Origin: Sphaerisporangium rubeum
Lineage (GTDB): Bacteria; Actinomycetota; Actinomycetes; Streptosporangiales; Streptosporangiaceae
NCBI RefSeq assembly: GCF_014207705.1
Contig: NZ_JACHIU010000001.1
Span: 7,246,501-7,310,500 of the forward strand
Direction: 5' to 3'
DNA length: 64,000 nucleotides
The notes under the pieces were generated by a model, which saw nothing but the letters and a program-made list of their open reading frames with translations, had not been told where the DNA came from and did no database searches. Position numbers and translations under genes: made by a program. Shown piece by piece: positions 24,331-32,914 of this stretch; the first letter of the stretch is position 1, and each line of letters begins with the position of its first letter.

Positions 24331-25564
24331 AGGTCGGGGCCTCCTCACGGTCGTGCAGCAGGCCGAACTGGACGAATCTGTCCCGCAAGGTGAAGCGGCG
24401 CACGCCGAGGCCGGACATGTTGTAGGTGATGATCGTCTGGAGCCGGTGGTTGTCCTGGTTGCGGCGCAGCATGTGCCGGCCGACGACGCGCATGCGCCAG
24501 GAGGTGTCGGTGAAGAGCATCGCCAGGTTGTGGCTGAGCCGGGAGACGTAGTCGATGGCCGGCCGCCGGATCGCGTCGTAGCGGCCGAGCGCGGCGTCCA
24601 CCGACTCCTGCGTGAGTTCCCCGGCGCCGGTGAGGTTCTCGGCGAGCGTCCAGGCGTCGGCGATGGCGGCGTTCATGCCCTGCCCGGCCATGGGGTGAAC
24701 GCAGTGGGCGGCGTCGCCGGTCAGCGCGAAGCCCGGCGTCACCCAGCGGGTCGCGTTGTACCGGTAGGCCGCCACCACTTGAGCGTCGTGCGCGCTCGCA
24801 CGCAGCGGCTCCGCCACCTCGGCGAGCGCGGGGACCCGGCGGAGCATGTCGTCGGTCCAGGCGGCCAGCTCGGGCCGGCGTACCCCTCCGGCGGGGACCT
24901 GGGCGTACAGCCGGGCACGGCCGGCGGGCATGGGGAACAGCAGGCGCAGCCCGTCCCGGGTCAGGTGCGCGGCGATGTCCGGGCCGAGCCCGGGGTCGGC
25001 GAGGTCGTAGCCGACGAGCTGATGCCCGTACGACGTGCGTCGCACCTCGATGCCGGCCTGGGTGCGCAGCCGGGACCCCGACCCGTCGCAGGCCACGACG
25101 AGCGCGGCGGTGACCTCCTCGCGCTCCCGGCCCGCCACGACGGCGACCCCGCGTACCCGCCCGGAGCCGTCGCGGAGCAGTTCGTCGGCACGCGCGCCGT
25201 ACCGTACCTCGGCGTCGAGTCCGGCGGTCACCGTGCCCTTGATGGCGGCGTAGGTGTGCACCAGGCAGTACCGGTACGGGTCGTCGAGGCCCCGATAGTC
25301 CAGCGCGCCGATCTCCTCGCCCTTCTCGGTACGGCAGCTCAGCCGCTCGGCGGTCAGGGCTCCCGCGGCGCGCAGCCCGTCGAGGGCTCCCAGCGTGCCG
25401 AGGATGTGCAGGGACCGGGGCTGGAGGAGTTCGCCCTTGTGCACCTGCGGCACGTGCCGTTGTTTCTCCAGCACGAGCACTCGGCGTCCCTGCCGCCCGA
25501 GGGCGCGGGCGAGGGTCAGGCCGCCGATCCCCCCGCCGCAGACGATGACGTCGTAGTCCGGCAT
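24323..25564 (-). CDS. FAD-dependent monooxygenase (UbiH/PHBH type)
   Basis: This 413-residue flavoprotein has the dinucleotide fold YDVIVCGGGIGGLTLARALG, the central VVACDGSGSRLR (DG motif) and GFALTGDAAHCVHPMAGQGM (GD motif) that bind FAD and NAD(P)H in group A aromatic hydroxylases and squalene-epoxidase-like enzymes. In this terpenoid cluster it may epoxidise the polyprenyl chain before class II cyclisation or hydroxylate the product. Its ATG is 7 bp from the cyclase stop. A geranylgeranyl-reductase-like role is an alternative given the fold. Confidence 0.87.
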   Translation of the reverse strand: MPDYDVIVCGGGIGGLTLARALGRQGRRVLVLEKQRHVPQVHKGELLQPRSLHILGTLGALDGLRAAGALTAERLSCRTEKGEEIGALDYRGLDDPYRYCLVHTYAAIKGTVTAGLDAEVRYGARADELLRDGSGRVRGVAVVAGREREEVTAALVVACDGSGSRLRTQAGIEVRRTSYGHQLVGYDLADPGLGPDIAAHLTRDGLRLLFPMPAGRARLYAQVPAGGVRRPELAAWTDDMLRRVPALAEVAEPLRASAHDAQVVAAYRYNATRWVTPGFALTGDAAHCVHPMAGQGMNAAIADAWTLAENLTGAGELTQESVDAALGRYDAIRRPAIDYVSRLSHNLAMLFTDTSWRMRVVGRHMLRRNQDNHRLQTIITYNMSGLGVRRFTLRDRFVQFGLLHDREEAPTYA

Positions 25565-25571
25565 CGGTCGC

Positions 25572-27257
25572 TCACTCCTTCGTGGCAGCCCGGTAGCGGC
25601 CCAGTGCCTGCAGCGCGTAGCCGTCGGCGATGTGGTCGCACCAGTAGGTGAGCCCGAGGAAGTACACCCCGAGGCGGGTGGCGTCCCACAGGCCGTCGGC
25701 TCGCTGGTGGTCGAGGAGCCACCGCACGCCGGCGCCGGTGGCGGGGTGGTCGGCGTGCCCTGCGCTGACCAGGCCGAGGACGGCCCACGCGGTCTCCTCG
25801 GCCGAGGACGGCTGCGATCCGCCGTCGCCCCAGCCGCCGTCGCTCCGCTGGTGGCCGAGCAGCCAGGTCAGTGCGCGGGTGGCGGTCGGCGTGCCGCCGA
25901 GGCCCAGCCGGCCGAGCGCGTCCAGGACGCGGGCGGTGCCGGCGGTGCTGTCGCGGAACCAGATGCAGGGGTACGACCCGTCGGCCCGCTGCGCCTTGCC
26001 GAACCAGCGAACGGCGCGCGCCAGCGGCGCCGCGAAGTCGTCACCGAGGCCGTGGGCCGGCGGTGGGCCTGCGGCGGCGTGCAGCGCGAGGACGGCGTGG
26101 GAGGTCATGACCGAGCACGGCGCGTCCATGCTGACCTTGGCGTTCCTGGCGAAGCACCCCCAGGAGCCGTCGCTGTTCTGCATGGTGAGCAGCCAGGCCG
26201 TACCGCGCCGCAGGCTGGAGTCGTCGGCACCCGCACCCAGTGCGGCCAGCGACGCCACCGCGCAGGAGGTGTCGTCGGTGTCCGGCCAGCCCGAGGGCAG
26301 GGACCAGCCCCAGCCGCCGGCCGGGCAACCGGTGGGTGCGAACGGGCGGCTGCGCTGGCTCGCCCTGATCCACTCGCCGGTGCGCCGAAGCCGCGGGTCG
26401 TCGCCGAAGCCGGCGTCGACCAGTCCGTGGGTGAGGTACATGCTGACCGAGAACTCGATGTCGCGGTCGACGGGCCAGGCTCCGTCGGGCCGGACGGTGC
26501 CGCGCAGGTAGCGCAGGTAGTCGGCGACGATGCCGGGGGCGGCGCCGGCCGAGGCGAGGCCCAGGCAGACGACCGACGCCATCAGCGCGGACTCCTCGAC
26601 GGCGCCGTCCGGGCCCTCGTGGTCGTGCAGGTCCGCAAGGTAGTCCAGCGCGCGAGGCTCGGCGAGCCGGTTGACGGCACGGCGCAGCGGCCCGAAGCGC
26701 TGGGTGCGCGACTGCATGACACCCCAGGACATCAGGCCGGGCACGGTGAAGGACAGTTTCCTCCGCAGCCACGACGAGGCCAGGGCCAGCTCGAACGGCA
26801 TGCGGCCCACCCGCTCGGCCGGGTACAGGCCGGCCAGCGCCAGGTACTGCTCGCAGACGGCCTTGAGCGTGCACCGACGCCGGTCGGCGACCGCGTCCCA
26901 CCCGCCGAACCCTTCGATCCGGGCCAGCCCGGCGGCCACCGCCTCCTCGCTCGCCGCCGCGTCGGTGAGGCGGAGTGCGGCGACGGCGATGGCGGTGGCG
27001 TTGAGGCTCGCGGGTGCCTCGGGGGTGTCACCCCAGCCGCCGTCGGCGAGCTGATGGCTGCGCAGCCAGGAAGCGCCGGCCGCCACGAGTTCGCGGGAGG
27101 CGTCCGGGTCGGCCACTCGCAGAGCGATGATCACCGACCCGGTGGAGACGGCCGAGGAGGGGAGGAACCCTTCCCACGACCCGTCCGGACGCTGCCGCGC
27201 GAACAGGCCCTCGGCGGCCTTGGCGATGCCCGCGCCGACCGACAGGGTCGTCGTCAC
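25572..27257 (-). CDS. Class II terpene cyclase (squalene-hopene cyclase-like, DTDD)
   Basis: This 561-residue protein is built of (alpha/alpha) barrel repeats with QW-type signatures (HQLADGGWGDTP, MQNSDGSWGCF, QRADGSYPCIWF, HQRSDGGWGDG, HQRADGLWD). The proton-donating motif is DTDD in SGWPDTDDTSCAVASLAAL, matching the DxDD of protonation-initiated class II cyclases. It lacks an N-terminal class I domain and is shorter than squalene-hopene cyclases (about 630 residues), closer to bacterial diterpene cyclases. It starts at a GTG overlapping the SCP2-like gene's stop (GTGA). The substrate is probably the polyprenyl chain made by the synthase at 32914, perhaps after transfer to an acceptor and epoxidation. 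Confidence 0.9.
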   Translation of the reverse strand: MTTTLSVGAGIAKAAEGLFARQRPDGSWEGFLPSSAVSTGSVIIALRVADPDASRELVAAGASWLRSHQLADGGWGDTPEAPASLNATAIAVAALRLTDAAASEEAVAAGLARIEGFGGWDAVADRRRCTLKAVCEQYLALAGLYPAERVGRMPFELALASSWLRRKLSFTVPGLMSWGVMQSRTQRFGPLRRAVNRLAEPRALDYLADLHDHEGPDGAVEESALMASVVCLGLASAGAAPGIVADYLRYLRGTVRPDGAWPVDRDIEFSVSMYLTHGLVDAGFGDDPRLRRTGEWIRASQRSRPFAPTGCPAGGWGWSLPSGWPDTDDTSCAVASLAALGAGADDSSLRRGTAWLLTMQNSDGSWGCFARNAKVSMDAPCSVMTSHAVLALHAAAGPPPAHGLGDDFAAPLARAVRWFGKAQRADGSYPCIWFRDSTAGTARVLDALGRLGLGGTPTATRALTWLLGHQRSDGGWGDGGSQPSSAEETAWAVLGLVSAGHADHPATGAGVRWLLDHQRADGLWDATRLGVYFLGLTYWCDHIADGYALQALGRYRAATKE

Positions 27258-27697
27258 GGCGCGGGCTCGGTGCTCGCCTCGACCGCGCACTCCGACGGCG
27301 GGCCGGCGCGCAGGCGGGTCTTCTTGTAGCTGTTGAACAGCGAGCGCATGAACAGCAGTTTCGGCATGGAGGGCGCCTTGCGGATGTCCAGGCGGCCGCT
27401 GACGATGGCCTCGCGCCCGCCCAGCTCGCCGCTGGTGAGGCGGTGCAGGGTGAGCGGCTCGGTCCTGATCACGATGTCCGCCTGGTCGTACGGGACCGCG
27501 CCGGCCGCGACCTCGCGCAGGTCGCGCCGCACCCGCATGACGTACGGCTCGACCGCGCCGTCCGGGCCCTGGAACTCGTACAGCACGCTGAGCGACCCGC
27601 GGGCCAGCCGGTCGGCGATCGTGGGGTTGCCGTCGCTCGCGGCGAGCATCTCGCGCAGCTCGGCCACGGCCTCGTGCACGGTCATGGTGTCTCGCAT
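27254..27697 (-). CDS. SCP2-like lipid-binding protein
   Basis: This 147-residue protein resembles the sterol-carrier-protein-2 fold: GSLSVLYEFQGPDG near the start, PYDQADIVIRTEPLTLHRLT in the middle and LGGREAIVSGRLDIRKAPSM towards the end, the typical order of a hydrophobic-tunnel domain. It probably holds or delivers the polyprenyl intermediate to soluble enzymes. It lies between the radical SAM gene (2-bp gap) and the cyclase (overlap). A related segment is embedded in the fusion protein at 30359-32914, suggesting duplicated lipid-handling modules. Confidence 0.72.
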   Translation of the reverse strand: MRDTMTVHEAVAELREMLAASDGNPTIADRLARGSLSVLYEFQGPDGAVEPYVMRVRRDLREVAAGAVPYDQADIVIRTEPLTLHRLTSGELGGREAIVSGRLDIRKAPSMPKLLFMRSLFNSYKKTRLRAGPPSECAVEASTEPAP

Positions 27698-27699
27698 CG

Positions 27700-28905
27700 T
27701 CAGCTCCTCGCCGGTGCGGTGGTGACCGCGCGGGCCTTGTAGGACGCCAGGGAGAGCCCGTCCACGGGGAAGAAGGGCTGGTCGGCGGCGGGTAGGGGTT
27801 CGGCCGCCGCCGCGGCCGGGAGGTCGGGCAGCTCGGCGAGCATCTCGGCGGCGGGCCGCACATAGGTGGGGTCGGTCACGTCGGCCCGGCCGGTGTGGAT
27901 GATCGAGCGTGCCAGGCAGCCCATGTCCTCGCCGCGCGCCTTGCGCAGGAGCGGGGCCTGCCAGATGTCGGTGATGCTCTGCTCGCGCAGGCTGCCGATC
28001 TTCGCGTGGACGAAGGGGCAGGAGAACACGTCGCCGTTGGGCTGCACGCTGACCATGAACCGGCCGACCTTGCAGCCGGCGCTCTGCTCGAAGCCCACCG
28101 CGTGCCCGGCGTGGTGCAGGTCGTCGTCGGGTGCGCGCAGTTCGATGCCCTGGGGGCAGGCGAGCCGGGTCTGGGTGGGGACGCTGATGCCGAGCGGCGC
28201 GCCGATGTCGCGCAGGCGCTCCAGTGTGCTCATGAAGAGCTGTTTGCCGATGAGGTCGGCCCGCCGGTCCTCGGCGCCGCCGGCGGCGCGGCCGACCATG
28301 AAGATCGGCAGCAGGATCAGTTCCTCGACCCCCTCGTCGATGGCCCAGCGGAACAGGTCGGGAATCGCGGGGTAGCTGTCCTCGCTGACGACGATGCGGA
28401 CGCTGGTGCGCAGGCCGCGCTTGATGGCGTGCCTGATCGTGCCCCTGGCGCCGGCCAGCGAGCCCTTGACGCCGCGGACGGCGTCGTGGACGGCCTCGTC
28501 CTTGCTGTCGATGGAGACGCCGATCATCTCGAGGCCGCCGTCGACCAGCCGGTCGACCTTCTCGGGCCGGACGTTGAGCCCGTTGGTGAGCAGGGCGGTG
28601 TAGATGCCGAGGTCGGTGGAGTAGTCGACGAGCTGGTAGATGTCCTTCCTGGTCAGCGGCTCTCCGCCGAGGAAGGTCACGAACATCACGCCGCTGTCGG
28701 CGAAGTCGTCGAGCACGGCCTTGGCCTGGTCGGTGTCCAGCTCGTCGGGGTCGCGCTTGCGGGCGTCCGCGAAGCAGTAGTAGCACTTCAGGTTGCAGGC
28801 CCGGGTCACGATCCACCAGGCGGAGGGCGGAGCGGCCAGCTCGCCCGACTTGGCGGTCTGCATATAGTCCTTGAGCCAGCTCATACCGGTTTGCGTGGTT
28901 TGCAT
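27700..28905 (-). CDS. Radical SAM enzyme with SPASM-like C-terminus
   Basis: This 401-residue protein has the CxxxCxxC cluster site at residues 37-44 (RACNLKCYYC) followed by the SAM-contacting VTFLGGEPLTRKDI. The C-terminal third carries additional cysteines (LACPQGIEL, GCKVGRFMVSVQPNGDVFSC, MGCLARSI) that could ligate an auxiliary iron-sulfur cluster as in SPASM/twitch proteins. Those enzymes often act on peptides, but HpnH-like hopanoid enzymes act on lipids, which suits this terpenoid cluster better. The ATG at 28905 follows AAGGGAAGAGG. The reaction (C-C bond formation, methyl or nucleoside transfer, epimerisation) cannot be decided here. Confidence 0.87.
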   Translation of the reverse strand: MQTTQTGMSWLKDYMQTAKSGELAAPPSAWWIVTRACNLKCYYCFADARKRDPDELDTDQAKAVLDDFADSGVMFVTFLGGEPLTRKDIYQLVDYSTDLGIYTALLTNGLNVRPEKVDRLVDGGLEMIGVSIDSKDEAVHDAVRGVKGSLAGARGTIRHAIKRGLRTSVRIVVSEDSYPAIPDLFRWAIDEGVEELILLPIFMVGRAAGGAEDRRADLIGKQLFMSTLERLRDIGAPLGISVPTQTRLACPQGIELRAPDDDLHHAGHAVGFEQSAGCKVGRFMVSVQPNGDVFSCPFVHAKIGSLREQSITDIWQAPLLRKARGEDMGCLARSIIHTGRADVTDPTYVRPAAEMLAELPDLPAAAAAEPLPAADQPFFPVDGLSLASYKARAVTTAPARS

Positions 28906-28921
28906 GGCGCCTCTTCCCTTG

Positions 28922-29719
28922 CTACCGCCGCCACAGGCGCGTGCGGCGGTTCCAGACGATGTAGGACAGGCCGAACAGGACCATGGCGTAGAGCGCACCG
29001 AGGCCGAGGAACCGGGTGACGTCGGCGCCGGGGACGAACGCGGCCGACTTCAGCGCCTCGATGCCGGGCCAGTACGGCAGGAAGCGCTCGGCGTCGGCGC
29101 CGGCCCGGCCGAGGGCCATCTGCACCCCGGCCGCCGCGACGAGCAGCATGGACGCCTCGAACTCGCGCGGGACCAGCAGCCCGACGAGCGTGCCGAGCGC
29201 GACGCCGACCAGGCCGACGAGCAGCAGTGCGGCCCCGGCGAGCGCCACGGACCTGAGGGTGACGAGCGGCACGAAGATCACCATGAAGACGGCCGTCGAC
29301 ACGGCCGTGATGATGAGCAGGACGTACAGGCGGGCGCTGAGCAGGTGGTGCGCTCGGTAGCCGACCAGCCGGAGCCTGCGCAGCGCGGTCATGCCCGGCC
29401 GCACGACCGTCATGGCGGCGAACGAGGCGGTCACACTGATGCCCAGCACCGCCAGGTAGAGCGCCTTGAAGTCCCGGTCCAGCACCTGGGCGACCGTCTG
29501 CGCGGCCCCGTCGTACACCTTGGCGGGCACGACGGTGACCGCGTCGCTGGTCAGGTAGCTGACCAGGAAGTAGGACGCGGGCATGAAGATCATGAACAGC
29601 ATGGAGGGCCAGCGGCGGAGCAGTTCCAGCACCGACATGCGGGTGGCGGTCCTGGTGGCCCGGTACGGGCGCGTGTCGCGCACCGTGTCGGAAGCAGCGG
29701 ATTCGAGCCGCACGGTCAT
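28922..29719 (-). CDS. ABC-2 type transporter permease
   Basis: This 265-residue membrane protein has about six hydrophobic segments, starting with a cytoplasmic basic N-terminus and MLFMIFMPASYFLVSYL, and ending LFGLSYIVWNRRTRLW. The layout fits the ABC-2 permease family that pairs with a separate ATPase for drug or lipid export. The ATPase gene lies 13 bp upstream, and GGGAGGAACG precedes the ATG. It probably exports the terpenoid or gives resistance. Confidence 0.85.
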   Translation of the reverse strand: MTVRLESAASDTVRDTRPYRATRTATRMSVLELLRRWPSMLFMIFMPASYFLVSYLTSDAVTVVPAKVYDGAAQTVAQVLDRDFKALYLAVLGISVTASFAAMTVVRPGMTALRRLRLVGYRAHHLLSARLYVLLIITAVSTAVFMVIFVPLVTLRSVALAGAALLLVGLVGVALGTLVGLLVPREFEASMLLVAAAGVQMALGRAGADAERFLPYWPGIEALKSAAFVPGADVTRFLGLGALYAMVLFGLSYIVWNRRTRLWRR

Positions 29720-29732
29720 CGTTCCTCCCGGG

Positions 29733-30362
29733 TCAGATCAGGACGTCCCCGGCGCGGCGGCCACTGGCGGTGACCTGACCTGCGGCGAGGTCGAGCATGG
29801 CGTCGAAGCGGGCGAGCTCGGTGTGCATGTGGCTGACCACGATCACCGACCCGCCCTCGGTGCGGAACCGCTCGGTGTAAGCCCAGAAATGCTGGTAGGT
29901 CTCGTAGTCGAAGCCCTGGTAGGGCTCGTCGAGGACCAGCAGGTCGGGCTGGTGCAGGAGGGCAGCGATCAGGTTGACCTTCTGCCGGGTCCCGCCGGAC
30001 AGCCGGTCCACCCGCGTCGTCTCGTACTTCGCGCACCCGAACTCGTTCATCAGCTCGCGGGACCGGTCGGCGACGCGGCCGGGCGTCAGCCCGTACCCTG
30101 CGCCGAACAGCTGGAACTGCTCCTTCAGCGTCAGGCTCTCGATAAGGGAGGGGTCCTGCGGGCAGTAGCCGACGCGGCCGTCCAGCATGATCTGGCCGGC
30201 GTCCGGCTTGAGCAGCCCGACCAGGCACTTCAGCAGGGTGGACTTGCCCGCGCCGTTCTCTCCCTGGATGCCGACGAGCATGCCCCGGGGCACGGTGAAG
30301 CTGACGTCTTCCAGGACCCGGCGGCGCCGGTAGCGCTTCGCCAGTCCGCGGACGGTGATCAT
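29733..30362 (-). CDS. ABC transporter ATP-binding protein
   Basis: This 209-residue ATPase shows Walker A QGENGAGKSTLLKCL, Q-loop YCPQDPSLI, signature RLSGGTRQKVNLIAALL, Walker B LLVLDEPYQGFD and the switch His in VIVVSHMHTE. It is a minimal DrrA/CcmA-like exporter subunit without a C-terminal extension. The ATG overlaps the stop of the upstream fusion gene (ATGA) and the permease gene follows, so the pair is tightly co-expressed with the terpenoid enzymes. Confidence 0.93.
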   Translation of the reverse strand: MITVRGLAKRYRRRRVLEDVSFTVPRGMLVGIQGENGAGKSTLLKCLVGLLKPDAGQIMLDGRVGYCPQDPSLIESLTLKEQFQLFGAGYGLTPGRVADRSRELMNEFGCAKYETTRVDRLSGGTRQKVNLIAALLHQPDLLVLDEPYQGFDYETYQHFWAYTERFRTEGGSVIVVSHMHTELARFDAMLDLAAGQVTASGRRAGDVLI

Positions 30363-32914
30363 GATTGTCCTTCCGTCGTCAGGAGTGTCCTTGCCATCTC
30401 GATCACCGCGCGCTCGTCCAGCGGCGCGGCGGTACGCCTTTCCCGCCTTTCCTTGACGGTCGCCAGCAGGGCCGCCATCTGCCCCTCCTCCAGCCCGACC
30501 GCGTGGGAGTCCAGCACCTGGCGCAGCGCGCTGCGCCCGGAGTGCTTGCCGAAGACGAAGCTGCGCTCGCGTCCCAGCAGCTCCGGCGGGTACGGCTCGT
30601 AGGTGCCGGGGTCGCGCGCGATCCCGTCCACATGCAGGCCGCTCTCGTGGACGAACGCGTACCCGCCCACGACCGGCTTGCCGGCCGGCACGAGGTGTCC
30701 GGTGAGCGTCGCCACGTGGTGGGCGAGCGGGGTGAGCGCGGTGAGGTCCAGGCCGGTCCGGTGCCCGAACGCGACCTCCAGGGTCATCACCACCTCTTCC
30801 AGCGAAGCGTTGCCGGCTCGCTCCCCGACGCCGAGCACCGAGCACTGCACCCCGGAGGCGCCGGCGAGCAGCCCGGCGACGGAGTTGGCGGTGGCCAGGC
30901 CGAGGTCGTTGTGGCAGTGGACGGCGATCGGCAGCGGGCAGGCCGCGGCGACGTGCCGTACCAGGGCGGCCATCCGCCAGGGTGTGGCCACGCCGGCCGT
31001 GTCGGCCAGGCCGATCGCATCCGCTCCGGCCTCGGCCGCCGCGAGGTAGACCTGCACGAGGAAGGCCGGGTCGGTGCGGGTGGCGTCCTCGGCGGCGAAG
31101 ACCACGTTGCGGCCGGACTGCTTGGCCAGGGCCACCGCGTCCCGGATCCCGGCCACGAGCCGCTCGGGGGTGGTGCGGAGCTTGGCCCGTACGTGCGCCT
31201 CGGAGGTGCCGGTGAACAGCGCGATGCTGTGCGCGCCGGACTCGACCGCCGCCTCGATGTCGGCCGGGAGCGGCCGGGCGATCACCTGGACGGCCGCGTC
31301 GAGCCCGGCGTCCACGATCGCCCGGACGGCGTGCGCCTCCTCGGCCGAGACGGCCGGGTATCCGGCCTCGATGAGCGGCACACCCAGGGCGGCCAGCCGA
31401 CGGGCCAGCTCGACCTTTTCCTCCGGCGCGAACGCCACCCCCGGCATCTGCTCGCCGTCCCGCAGCGTGGTGTCGCTGATGACCACCATGGGCGGCAGTG
31501 CGCCAGGGCCCGCCTCGGAGAACGGCTCGGGCTCGCGCACCTCCACCGGCGTGACGGCGCCGGCGTCCGTCCGCCGGAACTCGTTGAACAGCTGGTTGAT
31601 GTGGAGCATGTCGCGGGCGGAGGCGTTCATCTTGATCGCCCCGGTGAGGTAGGCCCGGCGCGGGTTCGTCCGGCCGAGGAGGAAGATGTCGCGGAACGTC
31701 CCCGCCGTCGTGGAGATGGTGACCGGGGGCCTGGCGCCGGTGACCACGGGTGCGGGCATGGTTCCCGCGTCGTCCCCGTCGCACGGGACGCGGAGGATGG
31801 CGCCGTGCTCGGCGAGCAGGGTCATCCGCAGGTCGAGGTCGGTGACCTCGACGTCGATCCGCCGCTCCCAGCCGTCCAGCGCGGTGAGCCGCCGCCCCTC
31901 CAGCGCGACCAGCCGCGCGTCCACGTAGCTCAGCACGTCGTGACGGGAACCGGGCGAAGGCGAGTGGTCACCGCGGGGGTCGCCGGAACCGAATTCGTAC
32001 CGCTCGCGCATGGCGTGCTGGGCGGCCCAGGTGACCGCGAGGGACACGAAGGTGACCGGCAGCGCGAATGCCGGGCCCGTGCCCAGTGCGACGAAGGCCC
32101 CGGCCAGGATCGTGCGCTCCAGCACCAGCACGCCGTGCGCGCGCAGCGCACGCCCCGGGTCGATGCCCCGGTACAGCAGGGTGATCGCGGCCGCCGCCAG
32201 CGCACAGGCCACGGCGAGCAGCGGCCAGAACGCCGCCGTGCCGGGAGTCCGGGGCAGGACGGCGGGCGCCGCCACGGCCAGGAGTGCCCAGCACCCGGCG
32301 AGGACGGTCACTACGGCGAGGGCCACCCGCGGCCCGCGCCGTACCGGGAGGGTGTGGTAGCCGCCCTCGCGGTCCCCGTCGATGTCGCGGAGCGTGCCGA
32401 CGAGGTTGGACGCCGCGTCCTGCAGGCAGAACACGACCGCCGCCGCCAGCAGCGCCGGATGCGGCAGGGGCGCGGCGAACATGGCGCCGACCAGGAAGGC
32501 CAGCGGTGTGATCGCCCCGCGCACCAGGTTCCCCGACAGCCCGCGCGCCTTGAAGACCTTGCTGTAGGCGATGCCCATGGCCAGGGCGGCCGCGGCCAGC
32601 AGGGAGGTCCGCCAGTTGAGCACCAGCGCCAGGACCGCGCCGAGCACCACACAGACGATCATGCAGGTCAGCGCGGTGCCGGCGCGCATGCGGCCGGACG
32701 GAATGGGCCGGTGCGGCTTGGCGGCCGCGTCGAGCTTCCGGTCGAAGTAGTCGCCGCCGTAGAGCCCGGCCAGCCAGCCCAGCGTGGGCACCGCCCAGGC
32801 GGCGGCCAGCCGTGCCGGACCGGGGTCGCCCGCCAGCACGGCTCCCGCGAGACCGACCAGCCCTGGATAGCAGAGCGTGTACGGCCGCCAGGTCTCCAGG
32901 TGCGCCCTCAGCAT
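30359..32914 (-). CDS. UbiA prenyltransferase - SCP2-like - homocitrate/isopropylmalate synthase fusion
   Basis: One 851-codon frame without a stop encodes three modules. Residues 1-310 are a UbiA membrane prenyltransferase with both Asp motifs (LYGGDYFDRKLDAAAKPHRP and VGTLRDIDGDREGGYHTL) and about eight membrane segments. Residues 325-445 resemble an SCP2-like domain (VTISTTAGTFRDIFLLGR, LTGAIKMNASARDMLHI). From about 465 on is a DRE-TIM barrel like NifV homocitrate synthase (SDTTLRDGEQMPGVAF, AVHCHNDLGLATANS, GKHSGRSALRQVLD), lacking the LeuA regulatory domain. The ATG at 32914 overlaps the polyprenyl synthase stop (TAATG). The barrel may make an alkylmalate or homocitrate-like acceptor that the UbiA part prenylates; that coupling is inference. 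An internal GTG near 31937 could instead start a separate gene, but no clear ribosome site was seen. Confidence 0.8.
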   Translation of the reverse strand: MLRAHLETWRPYTLCYPGLVGLAGAVLAGDPGPARLAAAWAVPTLGWLAGLYGGDYFDRKLDAAAKPHRPIPSGRMRAGTALTCMIVCVVLGAVLALVLNWRTSLLAAAALAMGIAYSKVFKARGLSGNLVRGAITPLAFLVGAMFAAPLPHPALLAAAVVFCLQDAASNLVGTLRDIDGDREGGYHTLPVRRGPRVALAVVTVLAGCWALLAVAAPAVLPRTPGTAAFWPLLAVACALAAAAITLLYRGIDPGRALRAHGVLVLERTILAGAFVALGTGPAFALPVTFVSLAVTWAAQHAMRERYEFGSGDPRGDHSPSPGSRHDVLSYVDARLVALEGRRLTALDGWERRIDVEVTDLDLRMTLLAEHGAILRVPCDGDDAGTMPAPVVTGARPPVTISTTAGTFRDIFLLGRTNPRRAYLTGAIKMNASARDMLHINQLFNEFRRTDAGAVTPVEVREPEPFSEAGPGALPPMVVISDTTLRDGEQMPGVAFAPEEKVELARRLAALGVPLIEAGYPAVSAEEAHAVRAIVDAGLDAAVQVIARPLPADIEAAVESGAHSIALFTGTSEAHVRAKLRTTPERLVAGIRDAVALAKQSGRNVVFAAEDATRTDPAFLVQVYLAAAEAGADAIGLADTAGVATPWRMAALVRHVAAACPLPIAVHCHNDLGLATANSVAGLLAGASGVQCSVLGVGERAGNASLEEVVMTLEVAFGHRTGLDLTALTPLAHHVATLTGHLVPAGKPVVGGYAFVHESGLHVDGIARDPGTYEPYPPELLGRERSFVFGKHSGRSALRQVLDSHAVGLEEGQMAALLATVKERRERRTAAPLDERAVIEMARTLLTTEGQS

